From Bacillota bacterium (lineage in GTDB: Bacteria > Bacillota > Clostridia > Christensenellales > Aristaeellaceae), in assembly GCA_023411395.1 (NCBI GenBank), contig JAEYOV010000002.1, positions 62,001-126,000 on the forward strand: a stretch of 64,000 nt of DNA, read 5' to 3'. Below are positions 43,477 to 53,539 of this stretch, in pieces. The notes beneath the pieces are model-generated. The model saw only the letters and a list, made by a program, of their open reading frames with translations, made no database searches and was not told where the DNA came from. The first letter of the stretch is position 1. The number at the start of each line of letters is the position of its first letter. The position numbers and the translations under genes are program-made.

Positions 43477-43541
43477 ACTGGACAACCCTTGAAAATACAA
43501 GGTTATCCAGCGTCTTTCGGTTTTTTATTGTACTGTCCAGT
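43477..43541. repeat. Nested inverted repeats upstream of the collagen-like gene
   Basis: A hairpin GGACAACCCTTG/CAAGGTTATCC (43480-43508) lies inside an outer pair ACTGGACA (43477-43484) and TGTCCAGT (43534-43541). It sits beside an integrase remnant and may be part of a decayed element. In the 448-base gap 43399-43846 these, the SigK-like box and the remnant are all I can see. Confidence 0.4.
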
Positions 43542-43587
43542 AGTACGCCAGTAGCAAAAACTACTTCCCGAGCAAAGCGTCCATAGT

Positions 43588-43716
43588 TTAGGCCGCTTCC
43601 TTCTGTCTTTTTTTGTCCTCTCCATCATAATATTCCTGTGCCGCATCCATGGAATTGCCAAGCAGATTAGCCACAAAGGTTTTTATTAGAATGGTGGGCT
43701 GTGATTTGATTTCAGT
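43588..43716 (-). pseudogene. Tyrosine recombinase C-terminal remnant
   Basis: An open minus-strand frame of about 42 codons, with no start, reads VANLLGNSMDAAQEYY then DGEDKKRQKEAA and a stop. The pattern LLGNS...A.EYY resembles the end of phage-type integrases, in which LGHS/LGNS precedes the catalytic Tyr. An in-frame stop lies just upstream at 43717-43719. It appears to be the leftover end of a deleted integrase gene. Confidence 0.4.
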
Positions 43717-43846
43717 TCAGACTTTATCGGATTTTGTTGGGATTTGCCGTTGATTTCGCTGTAGCAATCAAGACAATACGTAGCTATAATCTTCCTTCAT
43801 ATCATTTCATCGTGTTTGTTTATCTGGTTTAGCAACTTGTGCTCTT

Positions 43847-44131
43847 TCATTTTCCCTGGGCCGAGCTAGGCTGTTTCATAGGAGGAAGCGTGCTCTTTGG
43901 GAACTCCATTACGAATGTATCGATAAGCTTTACTGGAGCCTTTTCCTTGGGGAGTGACAGCACGACTCCAACAGCAATGATAATGATAATGATAATAGAA
44001 ATGATAACAATTAATGCAATAGTTCTACGTACTCTTCTATTTGGATCTCCGCTGCCAAACCTCCCTTTTAAAAATCCAAACAGAGCAGCAAGCCCTATAA
44101 ACAGCATTGCTGCAATCACATGCTCAATCAT
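43847..44131 (-). CDS. Small two-helix membrane protein
   Basis: A 94-residue protein with a hydrophobic N-terminus (HVIAAMLFIGLAALFGFL), a basic linker (RRVRRT) and a second very hydrophobic helix of Ile and Val (about residues 38-58), then a polar tail. It overlaps the upstream small gene by 8 bases, including ATGA-type coupling. AAAGGA lies about 10 bases before the ATG. No family recognised. Composition is AT-richer than the surrounding genes, which fits an acquired segment. Confidence 0.6.
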   Translation of the reverse strand: MIEHVIAAMLFIGLAALFGFLKGRFGSGDPNRRVRRTIALIVIISIIIIIIIAVGVVLSLPKEKAPVKLIDTFVMEFPKSTLPPMKQPSSAQGK

Positions 44132-44306
44132 TTTTCAAATCCTTTCTTTCCTTTTTTTGTACCGCTGTAGCTTTGCACTCCTCTCCGTATTTTTTTGCGG
44201 CTTTATAAGATTTTATGGAAAGCCACGCAACAAACCCATAAAACACAAGGGCAATGAGACCAGACAGCAATCCGCTCTGGACAGCCTGATAACTATCCAT
44301 AGTCAC
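44124..44306 (-). CDS. Small single-helix membrane protein
   Basis: A 60-residue protein with one helix (SGLIALVFYGFVAWLSI) and a Lys/Glu-rich C-terminal tail. GTG at 44306 lies 5-6 bases after AAAGG; ATG at 44300 is the alternative. It ends inside the next small gene, so the two are co-translated. Pairs of tiny membrane proteins can be toxins, holins or secretion helpers; I see nothing that decides. It lies in the AT-rich island beside the integrase remnant. Confidence 0.55.
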   Translation of the reverse strand: MTMDSYQAVQSGLLSGLIALVFYGFVAWLSIKSYKAAKKYGEECKATAVQKKERKDLKND

Positions 44307-44751
44307 ACCCGCCTTTCCAACTATGAAAATTTCAAGATTTGCACCAACATTTTATTCTTCTTTCTGAAGTACCAAAATTTTACATAATGATAGCATGTCC
44401 AACAGAATAATACAAGATAGAAAATAAGCGGCAGGATGGATGCTCTTTTTGCTTTTCAGTCGTAAAGTGGCATTTAAACGTGAGGAAAATTACATTGACC
44501 CAATGGACATGTCTTAATACACGAGCAGCATAATGCGTACAGGGTGAATGGGATGCTATGTTTTGTCTGGCATATTATGCGGACAAGAATGCAAGTGTTC
44601 CCATGGCAGGATGCCGGTGCGCAAAATGGTTCCGTTTCATTATGCCTGGGGTGGATGAACCGGAATTTCGGAAAAACGTGACGGATGGCTTTTCAGGCTG
44701 CTCTCCTTGTGGTATAATATATAACTTGAAGAAGGCACCGGAGGATATCGG
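44307..44751. other. AT-rich intergenic region with the yicC -10 box
   Basis: This 445-base stretch holds no convincing gene. Near its right end TGTGG then TATAAT (44713-44718) forms an extended -10 promoter 34 bases before yicC; no good -35 is seen. The left part is markedly AT-rich, like the adjacent small membrane genes. Confidence 0.5.
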
Positions 44752-45624
44752 ATGCGCAGTATGACAGGGTACGGCCGCAGGCAGCTTCAGGCGGACGGCC
44801 GTGAGATGACGGTGGAAGTCAAGACGGTAAACCACCGTTTTTTGGACATAGGCTTTCGCATGCCGCGGAATATGAGTTTTTTGGAGGAGCCGACCCGCGC
44901 CCAACTGTCGGCATCACTCAAAAGGGGCCACGCGGATGTTTTTTTGAATTACCGTAACAATAGGGAGGACGCAAGGGAGGTCTCGGTGGACGAACCGTTG
45001 CTATCCGCCTACAAACAGGCTCTTGGCCGCATGGCCGCCGTATCGGAAGCCGCCAATGACGTTGCATTGTCCCATTTGGCGGCCTTGCCTGACGTACTCC
45101 GCGTCACTGAGCGGGAAGAGGACCGGGAGGCCGTTGCCGGTCTCATGAAAAAGACGTTGGAGGCAGTTCTTGCGGATGTGCTTCTTATGCGGGAACAGGA
45201 AGGGGAAGCGCTCCTTATTGACTTGGAATTCCACCTGGCGCAATTGGAGCAGCTTGCGTTAAAGATCGCCCAAAAGGCTCCGCAGGTGGCGCAGCTTTAC
45301 CGGGAGCGGCTGGAAACACGGCTGGCTGAACTGGACATTTCGCCGGTGGAGCCCCAGCGGCTGGCACAGGAAGTGGCCCTGTTTGCGGACCGCTGCGCCA
45401 TAGACGAGGAGCTTTCCCGCCTTTCCTCCCACATTCAGCAAATGCGAAGCTGCATGAAAGGTGACGGGGAAGCGGGGCGCAAGCTGGATTTTCTGGTACA
45501 GGAGTTGAACCGGGAAGTCAACACCATCGGCTCCAAGGCCGCGGATGCGGAAATCACCAATTGGGTGGTAGCCGCCAAGTGTGAAATCGAAAAGCTCCGG
45601 GAACAGGTTCAAAATATAGAGTGA
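44752..45624 (+). CDS. yicC: YicC family endoribonuclease-like protein
   Basis: A 290-residue protein. The N-terminal block MRSMTGYGR and [18 protein letters not shown] and the C-terminal [20 protein letters not shown] are hallmarks of YicC. Homologues have been shown to act as endoribonucleases. GGAGG lies 7 bases before the ATG. It begins the yicC-remA-gmk-rpoZ-coaBC operon, a standard order in Firmicutes. Confidence 0.94.
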   Translation: MRSMTGYGRRQLQADGREMTVEVKTVNHRFLDIGFRMPRNMSFLEEPTRAQLSASLKRGHADVFLNYRNNREDAREVSVDEPLLSAYKQALGRMAAVSEAANDVALSHLAALPDVLRVTEREEDREAVAGLMKKTLEAVLADVLLMREQEGEALLIDLEFHLAQLEQLALKIAQKAPQVAQLYRERLETRLAELDISPVEPQRLAQEVALFADRCAIDEELSRLSSHIQQMRSCMKGDGEAGRKLDFLVQELNREVNTIGSKAADAEITNWVVAAKCEIEKLREQVQNIE

Positions 45625-45653
45625 CGGACACCGGCTCAGGAAAGAGGGATGGG

Positions 45654-45929
45654 ATGGGGCCTAAGCTCATCAATATCGGATTTGGCAATATGGTTTCCGC
45701 CACGAGGCTGATCGCCATCATCAGCCCCGAATCCGCGCCGGTCAAGCGCCTGGTGCAGGATGCGAGGGAGAGCGGACGGCTGATTGATGCCACCTACGGC
45801 CGGCGGACCAGGGCCGTGATCGTTATGGACAGCGATCATGTTGTGCTTTCCCCTGTGCAGCCTGAAACGGTAGCCAACCGCCTGAGCGCGCGGGAAACAT
45901 CGTCCGCTGAGGATGAAGGAGAGGAATAG
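45654..45929 (+). CDS. remA: RemA family regulator (DUF370)
   Basis: A 91-residue DNA-binding protein. [34 protein letters not shown] and [19 protein letters not shown] are nearly invariant in RemA/YlzA, which controls matrix genes in Bacillus. The ATG at 45654 begins the conserved part and follows AAGAGGG; the upstream frame adds 11 foreign residues. It ends 4 bases before gmk. Confidence 0.93.
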   Translation: MGPKLINIGFGNMVSATRLIAIISPESAPVKRLVQDARESGRLIDATYGRRTRAVIVMDSDHVVLSPVQPETVANRLSARETSSAEDEGEE

Positions 45930-45933
45930 GGGA

Positions 45934-46539
45934 ATGCAGTTACTTAGAAAAGGCATGCTTCTGGTGATTTCCGGGCCGTCGGGGACGGGAAAGGGAACAC
46001 TGGCGCAGCGGCTTTTGAAGGAGGACCCAAGCTTCCGGTTTTCTGTCAGCGCCACCACACGGGCACGCCGCAGCAACGAAACGGAGGGCGTTCATTATCA
46101 TTTTATTTCCGATGAGCGCTTTGACCAGCTTTTGGCTGAGGATGCCTTTCTGGAGCACGCGGTGGTACACGGCCACCGGTACGGCACGCTGAAATCCCAG
46201 GTGTATGAAAGCATTGAGCGGGGGGAAAACATTCTGCTGGACATTGACCCCCAGGGCGCCCGCAAGGTGATGGACAAGGAAAAGGACTGTGTGACCGTAT
46301 TCATCCTGCCGCCCAGCTACAAGGCGTTGGAAGTAAGGCTCCACACCAGGAACACCGATGACCCGGTGGAAATCAGACGGCGTTTGGGAAACGCCCGCGG
46401 TGAGATTGACCAATTGTCGCGCTACCAGTACGCGGTGGTGAACGATGAGCTGGATTTGGCCTATGAGCAGCTATACAGCATCGTGACCGCAGAGAAGCAA
46501 AGAACGATTCGTTTTTTCCCGACTGTGCTGGAAGAATAG
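45934..46539 (+). CDS. gmk: Guanylate kinase
   Basis: A 201-residue kinase that phosphorylates GMP. P-loop GPSGTGKGT, SATTRARRSNETEGVHYHF for GMP binding, and ILLDIDPQGARKV are typical. The ATG at 45934 is preferred to 45913, with GGAGAGG about 10 bases upstream. It is followed 21 bases later by rpoZ. Confidence 0.95.
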   Translation: MQLLRKGMLLVISGPSGTGKGTLAQRLLKEDPSFRFSVSATTRARRSNETEGVHYHFISDERFDQLLAEDAFLEHAVVHGHRYGTLKSQVYESIERGENILLDIDPQGARKVMDKEKDCVTVFILPPSYKALEVRLHTRNTDDPVEIRRRLGNARGEIDQLSRYQYAVVNDELDLAYEQLYSIVTAEKQRTIRFFPTVLEE

Positions 46540-46560
46540 AAGCTTGAGGAGGAATGGAAC

Positions 46561-46773
46561 ATGTCCATCGTGGAACCGACCATTGTGGAACTGGGAGAAA
46601 AAGTGGATTGCCGTTATACCCTGGTGGTGGAAACAGCCAAGCGCGCGCGCCAATTGGTGGCGGGAGGCCAGCCGCTACTGGACCGCAAGGAAATGAAGCC
46701 GCTGAAGCTGGCTGTGGAGGAAATCAACCGCGGCCTGATCACCTATGCACGCAAGGCGGAGGACGAGGAGTAA
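46561..46773 (+). CDS. rpoZ: RNA polymerase omega subunit
   Basis: A 70-residue omega subunit. RYTLVVETAKRARQLV and the LKLAVEEINRGLI segment carry the conserved helix that clamps the beta' subunit. GGAGGAA precedes the ATG. It lies between gmk and coaBC as usual. Confidence 0.93.
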   Translation: MSIVEPTIVELGEKVDCRYTLVVETAKRARQLVAGGQPLLDRKEMKPLKLAVEEINRGLITYARKAEDEE

Positions 46774-46776
46774 CAA

Positions 46777-47976
46777 ATGATTCTGAAGGGGAAGGATATC
46801 GTGCTGGGTGTGACGGGGGGCATCGCCGCCTACAAGGCGGTTGAGGTGGCTTCCCGGCTGCGCAAGCTTGGATCGCAGGTGTTTGTCATCATGACAAAAA
46901 GCGCCTGCGAATTTGTTGCGCCCCTCACCTTTGAAACGATTTCCAACCACCCTGTGGTAACGGATACGTTTGCCCGCCCGGAAACCTGGGAGGTGGAGCA
47001 CATCGCTCTGGCCAAACGGGCGTCGCTGTTTGTGATCGCCCCTGCCACGGCCAATATTCTAGCGAAGGTGGCCCACGGCATTGCCGACGACATGCTTTCC
47101 ACCACGGTTTTAGCCACCCGCGCGCCTATTTTGGTGGCCCCGGCCATGAACACCAACATGTGGGAGGCGGATGCCACAAGGGAAAACATGCGGGTGCTTG
47201 CGAAGCGCGGCGTTACGGCCGTGGGGCCCGGTACCGGCTTTCTGGCGGAGGGCACCGAGGGCGTGGGCCGCATGGCGGAGCCTCAGGAGATCGTGGATGC
47301 CATCATCGCAAGGCTGGCGCAGAAGCAGGATATGGCGGGACTCCGGGTTCTGGTGACTGCCGGGCCCACCAGGGAGCGGCTGGACCCGGTGCGTTATCTG
47401 ACCAACGATTCCTCCGGCAAGATGGGCTATGCCATCGCGGAGCGGGCAGCCGCCCGGGGGGCGGAGGTGACGCTGGTGACGGGACCGGTCACACTGCCCG
47501 TGCCGGCAAATGTCAAGGCTGTATCCATCATAAGCACCCAGGAGCTTTGTGAAGCCGTGCTTTCCCGCAGCGGGGAGCACGACGTGGTCATCCAGGCCGC
47601 CGCTCCCGCCGATTACCGGCCCGCCAATGTCAGCGGCCAAAAAATCAAAAAACAGTCGGGAGAGGGTTTATCCCTTTCCCTGGTGGAGAATCCGGACATC
47701 GCCGCAGCCGTAGGGAGCGTGAAACGGCCGGGCCAGATCCTTGTTGGGTTTGCCGCCGAAACGGAAAATCTTCTTAAGAACGCAAAGGCCAAACTGAAAA
47801 AGAAGAATCTTGATCTCATTGTGGCCAACGATGTGACTCAGCCCGGTGCGGGTTTTCATGTGGATACCAATATCGCCACCTTGATTACACAGGACAGCGT
47901 TATGGCGCGGCCGCTGCAGAGCAAGGCGCAATTGGCAGACGATATACTGGATATGGTGCTGATGCTGAAGCGGTAA
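46777..47976 (+). CDS. coaBC: CoaBC bifunctional phosphopantothenoylcysteine enzyme
   Basis: A 399-residue two-domain enzyme of coenzyme A synthesis. Residues 1-180 form the flavin-dependent decarboxylase (VTGGIAAYKAVE, PAMNTNMWE with the key Asn); 185-399 form the CTP-dependent ligase (VTAGPTRERLDPVRYLTNDSSGKMG split across the dimer site, AAPADYRP, GFAAETEN). It starts 3 bases after the rpoZ stop and ends the operon at a strong terminator. Confidence 0.95.
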   Translation: MILKGKDIVLGVTGGIAAYKAVEVASRLRKLGSQVFVIMTKSACEFVAPLTFETISNHPVVTDTFARPETWEVEHIALAKRASLFVIAPATANILAKVAHGIADDMLSTTVLATRAPILVAPAMNTNMWEADATRENMRVLAKRGVTAVGPGTGFLAEGTEGVGRMAEPQEIVDAIIARLAQKQDMAGLRVLVTAGPTRERLDPVRYLTNDSSGKMGYAIAERAAARGAEVTLVTGPVTLPVPANVKAVSIISTQELCEAVLSRSGEHDVVIQAAAPADYRPANVSGQKIKKQSGEGLSLSLVENPDIAAAVGSVKRPGQILVGFAAETENLLKNAKAKLKKKNLDLIVANDVTQPGAGFHVDTNIATLITQDSVMARPLQSKAQLADDILDMVLMLKR

Positions 47977-47990
47977 ACCGGACAGCAAAA

Positions 47991-48019
47991 CGCCCGGCAG
48001 AGATGAATTCTGCCGGGCG
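47991..48019. terminator. Bidirectional terminator between coaBC and tkt
   Basis: A perfect 11-bp stem (CGCCCGGCAGA with TCTGCCGGGCG) and a 7-base loop; AAAA precedes and CTTT follows. Confidence 0.85.
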
Positions 48020-48036
48020 CTTTGCATTGCAGGGGT

Positions 48037-50010
48037 TTATTTTCCAAGCACCTGTTTGGCGGCTTCCACAGCCTTTTGCGCGGTGAATCCATAGGTCTCG
48101 AACAGCTTGCCGGCGGGGGCGGAAGCGCCGTAATGGTCGATGGCCAGTATTTTTCCATCGAGGCCCACATACTTGTACCAGGGCATGGAAGTACCGGCTT
48201 CCATCGCCACGCGGGCGCGTACATTGGAAGGAAGAACGCTTTCCTTATATGCCGCGCTCTGCTTGTCATACAGCTCCATGCAAGGCATCGATACGACCTG
48301 AGCGTCGATGCTTTCCTCCCACAGAAGCTTTTGCGCCGCCATCATGGGCGCCACTTCGCTGCCGCTGGCCATGAGGATGACATCCGGCATTTGCTTTTTG
48401 CTGCCGGAAAGGATGTAGCCGCCCTTGAAGGCGTTAGGGCCGCTGCCTGCCTGCAGGGGCAGGTCCTGCCTGGTAAGTACCAGACATGTAGGCAGGCCGC
48501 CTACAAGTGCGGTGATCCAGCCCGCGGCCGTCTCGGGGCCGTCCGCCGGACGGAATACCTGCAAGTCGGGAATGGCCCGAAGCCCCGCCAGATGCTCAAT
48601 GGGCTGATGGGTGGGCCCATCCTCGCCCACGCCGATGGAGTCGTGGGTCAGCACGTAGGTAACAGGGGCCTTCATGATAGCCGACAGACGCATGGCGTTT
48701 TTCATGTAATCGCTGAACACAAAGAACGTGGCACAGTAGACGCGCAAACCGCCATGAATGGCCAGGCCGTTGGAAATGGCGGCCATGGCATGCTCCCGCA
48801 CGCCAAAGTGCAGGTTGCGTCCGGCCCTGTTTTCCGCGCTGTAATCGCCGCCGTTTTTGATCAGCGTCTTGGTGGAGGGGGCCAGGTCGGCTGAACCGCC
48901 CACAAGATTGGGAATCCTCTGGGCCAGACGGTTGATCATTTCAAAGGAGGTGTTGCGGGTGGCCATTTTCTCCGGGAACTGCCAGAGCTCGTCGCCGTCA
49001 AGCGCGCCTTCCGGAAGCTTTTCGCAGAACCATACATCCCACTCCGCAGCCAGATCGGGATAGGCTTTCTTGTATTCAACAAACAGCTTGTTCCAATCCG
49101 CTTCGGCAGCGGCGCCCTTTTTTACGGTTTCCTCAAGATGCGCATACACTTCGGGCAGCACGTAGAAGGAATCCTCCGGCATGCCAAGGGTAACCTTGGC
49201 GGCCTGCACGTTGTCCGCGCCAAGAGGCTCACCGTGAGCGCTGGCCTTGCCTGCTTTTGCGGAGCCAAAGCCGATGGTGGTGGGCACAACGATCAGGGAA
49301 GGGCGCTCATCCGCTTTGGCGGCGGCGATGGCTTCGGCGATTTGACGGACATCATTGCCATCCGCCACATGCTGCACATGCCAGCCGTAGGCCGCATAGC
49401 GCGCTCCCACGTCCTCCTTCATAGCGATATCGGTATCGCCTTCAATGGAAATTTCATTGTCGTCATACAGCAAAATCAGCTTGCCCAGCTTCAGCGTTCC
49501 GGCCAGGGAAGAGGCCTCGCCGGAGATGCCCTCCATCATGTCGCCGTCGCCGCAGAAGCAGTACGTATAATGGTCCACCACGTCAAAACCCGGCCGGTTG
49601 AACTTGGCGGCCAGCATCGTTTCCGCCATGGCGAAGCCCACGGCATTGGCTATGCCCTGCCCCAGGGGGCCGGTGGTGGTTTCCACGCCCACTGTGTGGC
49701 CATACTCGGGATGGCCGGGCGTTTTGCTGCCCCATTGGCGGAAGGATTTCAAATCCTCCATGTCAAGGCCGTAGCCGAACAGGTGAAGCAGCGTGTATAT
49801 AAGGGCGCTGGCATGGCCTCCGGAGAGGACAAAGCGGTCACGGTCCTTCCAGGCGGGATGGGCGGGATTGTGGCGCATGGCTCCGGCCCATACGGCATAG
49901 GCCATGGGCGCCATGCCCATGGGTGCGCCGGGATGGCCGCTGTTGGCCTTTTGCACGGTGTCGGCGGCCAATACCCGGATGGTGTTGATGGTCTTTTCCG
50001 TGATGTTCAT
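48037..50010 (-). CDS. tkt: Transketolase
   Basis: A 657-residue enzyme of the pentose phosphate pathway, full length in one chain. The N-terminus [14 protein letters not shown], the thiamine diphosphate motif [35 protein letters not shown] and the C-terminal domain are all present. GGAGG lies about 10 bases before the ATG at 50010. Clostridia often have a split transketolase, so the single-chain form is worth noting. It follows the phosphohexomutase gene with a 24-base gap. Confidence 0.95.
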   Translation of the reverse strand: MNITEKTINTIRVLAADTVQKANSGHPGAPMGMAPMAYAVWAGAMRHNPAHPAWKDRDRFVLSGGHASALIYTLLHLFGYGLDMEDLKSFRQWGSKTPGHPEYGHTVGVETTTGPLGQGIANAVGFAMAETMLAAKFNRPGFDVVDHYTYCFCGDGDMMEGISGEASSLAGTLKLGKLILLYDDNEISIEGDTDIAMKEDVGARYAAYGWHVQHVADGNDVRQIAEAIAAAKADERPSLIVVPTTIGFGSAKAGKASAHGEPLGADNVQAAKVTLGMPEDSFYVLPEVYAHLEETVKKGAAAEADWNKLFVEYKKAYPDLAAEWDVWFCEKLPEGALDGDELWQFPEKMATRNTSFEMINRLAQRIPNLVGGSADLAPSTKTLIKNGGDYSAENRAGRNLHFGVREHAMAAISNGLAIHGGLRVYCATFFVFSDYMKNAMRLSAIMKAPVTYVLTHDSIGVGEDGPTHQPIEHLAGLRAIPDLQVFRPADGPETAAGWITALVGGLPTCLVLTRQDLPLQAGSGPNAFKGGYILSGSKKQMPDVILMASGSEVAPMMAAQKLLWEESIDAQVVSMPCMELYDKQSAAYKESVLPSNVRARVAMEAGTSMPWYKYVGLDGKILAIDHYGASAPAGKLFETYGFTAQKAVEAAKQVLGK

Positions 50011-50034
50011 TGCTTTAAAACCTCCAGTAATAGA

Positions 50035-51555
50035 TTATGATGAAAGAGAGCCGAGCTTGTCGCGGATGGGCTGGACATCGATACCCGGTGCATCCTTGAC
50101 CGCTTCCAGTAGTGATTCCAGCATGTACCGCATGCCGCCCGGCACATCACTTTCCACGTTGAGGGGCAGAACGGGATCGTGCACCGACAGCCGCAAAAGG
50201 AACCAGCCGTTTGCAAAGCCCTCGTTCAGATCGAAATTAATGCGCACGCCTTCCCGGCTGTCGGGAGCGATATGCCAATTCTCCGTGGATGCGGCGTAAT
50301 CAAGAACCTGCTGTATGGCCGCCTTGCCTGCCTGACGGAAATCAGGGACTGTGATTTTCAGCCGTATCTCCGCGCTTTCCACCGGCTCCCGCAATTCCGC
50401 GATCAGGCTGCCCAGCGTTTTGCCGGCCTGCTTGCGCTTCATGGCTTCCACGATGAGGAGGGTTGTAAGGTACATGCCGTCGTCCAGGAAGTGATTTTCC
50501 CGGAAGGCCGCGTGGCCGCTTGTTTCAATGGCCAGCGGGCAGTCGATGCCGCTTGCATTCAGGCGGATGGCCTCGTCGATGACGTTGCGGTAGCCGCGTT
50601 TATAGCGGTAATGCACGCCGCCCCATTCCGTGATAAACTGGGCGAGCCCGGAGGAGGTGACCGAATCGGTGACAATGGTCAGCCCCGGCTTTTCATTCAG
50701 CAATATGGCGGAAATCAGGGCGATCAGGCGGTTGCGGTTGATTTCCCGGCCCGTATCGTCCACGACGGCGGCCCTGTCACAGTCTGCGTCAAAGATCACA
50801 CCCAGATCCGCCTTCGCGCGCGTGACGGCTGCGGAGATGGAAGCCATGGCCTCCTCGTTTTCCGGATTGGGCATATGATTGGGGAACATGCCGTCCGGAT
50901 TCAGGAACTGGCTGCCGTCGACCCAGGCGCCCAGGCTTTGCAGCATGTCGGCATAAAAACCGCCCGCGCCGTTGCCGGCGTCCACCACCACGTGCAGCCC
51001 TGAAAGCGGCCTTGCAACGCTTACACCCAGCCCCTTTTTGATGCGGTTCGCCAGCAGCTTTTGATAAGCAGGCAAAAAAGGCCTTTGCGTAACGCTGCCG
51101 CCGCCCGGCAGGCTCTTGCAGGAAAGGGTGGAGGCATCCTGCAGCAGTTGCGTGATTTCCTCTCCCGAAAGCCCGCCTTTTTCCTCAAAAAACTTCAGGC
51201 CGTTCAGCCTGTACGGATGGTGGCTGGCAGTAACCATTACCGCCCCGTCTGCCTTGAAGCCTTCGGCAAGGGTGCTCATATACATGGCGGGAGTGGTGCA
51301 AAGCCCGAAATCCAATACCTTGGCGCCTGCCTGCGCCATGCCGCTTGCGGCGGCCGAAAGGAGCTCGGGTCCGGAAATGCGGGAATCACGGCCAATGGAT
51401 ACGATGAGGGAATCCGCCGCTTTCCCCGTATGGGCCGCCAGCATGCGCACAAAGGCGCTGCCAAGCGACCGGGCCACATCCAAAGTCAATACTGCGTCCT
51501 CGCCCACGGCAATGCCGCGCACGTCGCTGCCGCTTTTCAGAGTCATCCAGTCCAT
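50035..51555 (-). CDS. Phosphomannomutase/phosphoglucomutase
   Basis: A 506-residue phosphohexomutase with a complete active site: phosphoserine loop TASHHPYRLNGLKF, metal loop FDADCDRAAVVDD, sugar-binding ETSGHAAFRENH and the C-terminal RINFDLNEGFANGWFLLR. It interconverts hexose-1- and hexose-6-phosphates. AAGGAGG precedes the ATG. It contrasts with the mutase-like domain of the 33060-35417 fusion, which lacks these motifs, and may supply sugar-1-phosphate to it. Confidence 0.92.
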   Translation of the reverse strand: MDWMTLKSGSDVRGIAVGEDAVLTLDVARSLGSAFVRMLAAHTGKAADSLIVSIGRDSRISGPELLSAAASGMAQAGAKVLDFGLCTTPAMYMSTLAEGFKADGAVMVTASHHPYRLNGLKFFEEKGGLSGEEITQLLQDASTLSCKSLPGGGSVTQRPFLPAYQKLLANRIKKGLGVSVARPLSGLHVVVDAGNGAGGFYADMLQSLGAWVDGSQFLNPDGMFPNHMPNPENEEAMASISAAVTRAKADLGVIFDADCDRAAVVDDTGREINRNRLIALISAILLNEKPGLTIVTDSVTSSGLAQFITEWGGVHYRYKRGYRNVIDEAIRLNASGIDCPLAIETSGHAAFRENHFLDDGMYLTTLLIVEAMKRKQAGKTLGSLIAELREPVESAEIRLKITVPDFRQAGKAAIQQVLDYAASTENWHIAPDSREGVRINFDLNEGFANGWFLLRLSVHDPVLPLNVESDVPGGMRYMLESLLEAVKDAPGIDVQPIRDKLGSLSS

Positions 51556-51585
51556 ACAAACCTCCTTGCCCGGGGAGATAAACGT

Positions 51586-52284
51586 TCACATCTGATCGGG
51601 GGTATTTGAGATCTCCTCCATCAGGCCGCGCAGCGCATTGTACAGCGGCGCCAGAGCCTGATAATCCTGCGCCACACGGTTCACAATGTCGGGGGAATAA
51701 ATCCAGTTGAGCTGTGTTTTCGACTGGTGGATGTAAAGTTCCTTGGCTGTGTACCAGGGCCGCAAAACCTGCGGTATCTGCTCCGGAACGGCCATACGCT
51801 TGAAGGACTCGCCGCCCATGGTGAGGCTGTGTTCCTCCAGGCGGCAGCTTTCCAGCAAGCCTGCGAAGGCTTTCGGGTTTGCGGCCATGCGGCGGCGCAT
51901 CAGGTCGAGAACGGGCCGGTTCTCGCCCCAGAAGCCCATGCCCCAGCCGGTGGACTCGGGCGAAACCTCGAACCAGAACATCAGGCTCCCGTCCCTTGGC
52001 TCCGCCGCCTTGCGGAACAGCAGCCACAAATGATCGCGGAAGGGGGACTTGTCCCTGGTAAAGCGCACGTCGCGCCGGATGCGTGCCAGGCATTTGGCGG
52101 GACGGATTTCCATGGCGCTGTCTATGGAGCGCATATGGGGCGCCATCTCTTCGATAAACGCATAAAAAGGGGCCTGCACATGAAGGAGGTATTCCTCCTT
52201 GTGTTCCTCAAAAAAAGTCACATGATTGTTGAACCGCAAGCCTAAGAAAAACTGGATCATAGCCTCCGGAAAACCCGTAAACAT
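51586..52284 (-). CDS. DUF2461 family protein
   Basis: A 232-residue protein of the DUF2461 (TIGR02453) family: MFTGFPEAMIQFFLGLRFNN at the start, EIRPAKCLARIRRDVRFTRDKSPF and GSLMFWFEVSPESTGWGMGFW in the middle. The family occurs widely with no known function. TGGAGGT precedes the ATG at 52284; the frame extends upstream but without homology. It lies 30 bases before the phosphohexomutase gene. Confidence 0.85.
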   Translation of the reverse strand: MFTGFPEAMIQFFLGLRFNNHVTFFEEHKEEYLLHVQAPFYAFIEEMAPHMRSIDSAMEIRPAKCLARIRRDVRFTRDKSPFRDHLWLLFRKAAEPRDGSLMFWFEVSPESTGWGMGFWGENRPVLDLMRRRMAANPKAFAGLLESCRLEEHSLTMGGESFKRMAVPEQIPQVLRPWYTAKELYIHQSKTQLNWIYSPDIVNRVAQDYQALAPLYNALRGLMEEISNTPDQM

Positions 52285-52488
52285 GCGACACCTCCACGTT
52301 CCTGCCCGTATGATTATACCCGGAATTTCCATTGGAAGCAACTGCGTGTCCAAAAAAAGAAGGCGGATTCTTGAAGGAGGGGCGTGCTCGGACAGTATCC
52401 TGCCGTCCCTGGCATGTTTGAGAATGGGGGACAATATACTCATGCAGGCAATCACCCCATATGAAAACGTACAAGGATGGAGAGCAAT

Positions 52489-53478
52489 ATGACTGCTACC
52501 GTGCTTCTTTTTCTGCTTGGATTGGCTGCCTTGTACAAGGGGGGAGACATTTTTGTGGAGGAAGCCGTGTACATTGCACGGCGGTTCCGAATACCGGAAA
52601 TCATCATAGGCGCCACCATCGTCAGCATTGGCACCACCTTGCCGGAGATGACGGTGTCGGCGCTGGCGTCGGCAAACGGCCTGTCTTCCATGGCTTACGG
52701 CAATGCCATTGGCTCTGTAAGCTGCAATGCCGCACTCATTGCCGGGGTCCTGCTGCTGCTTGCGCCATCCCATGTCGCAAAAAAGGAAATTATGCTGGGG
52801 ACAATATTCTTCTTCGCCGCCGCACTTTTTTTCACCATTGCGGGCGCGGCAAACGGGAGCATCACGGTTTTGGCGGGCTTGATTCTATTAGCGGTTTACG
52901 CTGCGTTTGTGGTGATGAGCATCCGCCAGTCTTCCAAGACTCTCGTCACCGGTCATGCAGGCAAAGCGGAGGCAGGCAAGGAAGGTTCGGTGTTGTCCCA
53001 CCTCTTTTTTTTCGTGGTGGGGGGCGTTCTTGTTTTCTTCGGTTCAAAGCTGCTGATTGACAACGGTGTACTCATCGCACAATTCCTGAAGGTGCCGGAA
53101 AGGATTATTGCCCTGACCTTTATCGCACTGGGAACTTCCCTGCCCGAGCTTGTCACCGCCATTGCCTCCATTTCCAAAGGGCATGGCGATATATCGCTGG
53201 GGAATATCATCGGCGCGAACCTGATGAATATTTCGGTGGTGATAGGTATTTCTTCGCTGATTCATCCGGTTGCGGTGCCGCAAGCCGAACTGCGCACCGA
53301 CCTACTCTTTGCGTTTGTGCCCATGCTGCTGCTGGCCATTCCAACGCTGCTCCGGAGCAAAACCTCCCGGATGCAAGGCGGACTGCTCCTTTGCGCATAT
53401 ATTTGGTACTGCATTTTGCTGTTTCATGAGCTTCAGTACGCAAGTGCCTTTTTGCCATACATATCCTACTGGCGGTAG
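52489..53478 (+). CDS. Calcium/sodium antiporter (CaCA family)
   Basis: A 329-residue membrane transporter with ten predicted helices in two inverted halves. The two alpha-repeat motifs are GATIVSIGTTLPEMTVSALAS and ALGTSLPELVTAIASISKG, which bind the cations. It likely exports calcium against sodium or protons. GGAGAG lies 6 bases before the ATG at 52489; the one at 52477 has no good site. The loop between the halves carries KAEAGKEG. Confidence 0.9.
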   Translation: MTATVLLFLLGLAALYKGGDIFVEEAVYIARRFRIPEIIIGATIVSIGTTLPEMTVSALASANGLSSMAYGNAIGSVSCNAALIAGVLLLLAPSHVAKKEIMLGTIFFFAAALFFTIAGAANGSITVLAGLILLAVYAAFVVMSIRQSSKTLVTGHAGKAEAGKEGSVLSHLFFFVVGGVLVFFGSKLLIDNGVLIAQFLKVPERIIALTFIALGTSLPELVTAIASISKGHGDISLGNIIGANLMNISVVIGISSLIHPVAVPQAELRTDLLFAFVPMLLLAIPTLLRSKTSRMQGGLLLCAYIWYCILLFHELQYASAFLPYISYWR

Positions 53479-53539
53479 GCGTATTCTGCACGCGCACCCT
53501 CCTTCCGCTGCCGCATAGGATGCGATGGAAGGAGGGCTG

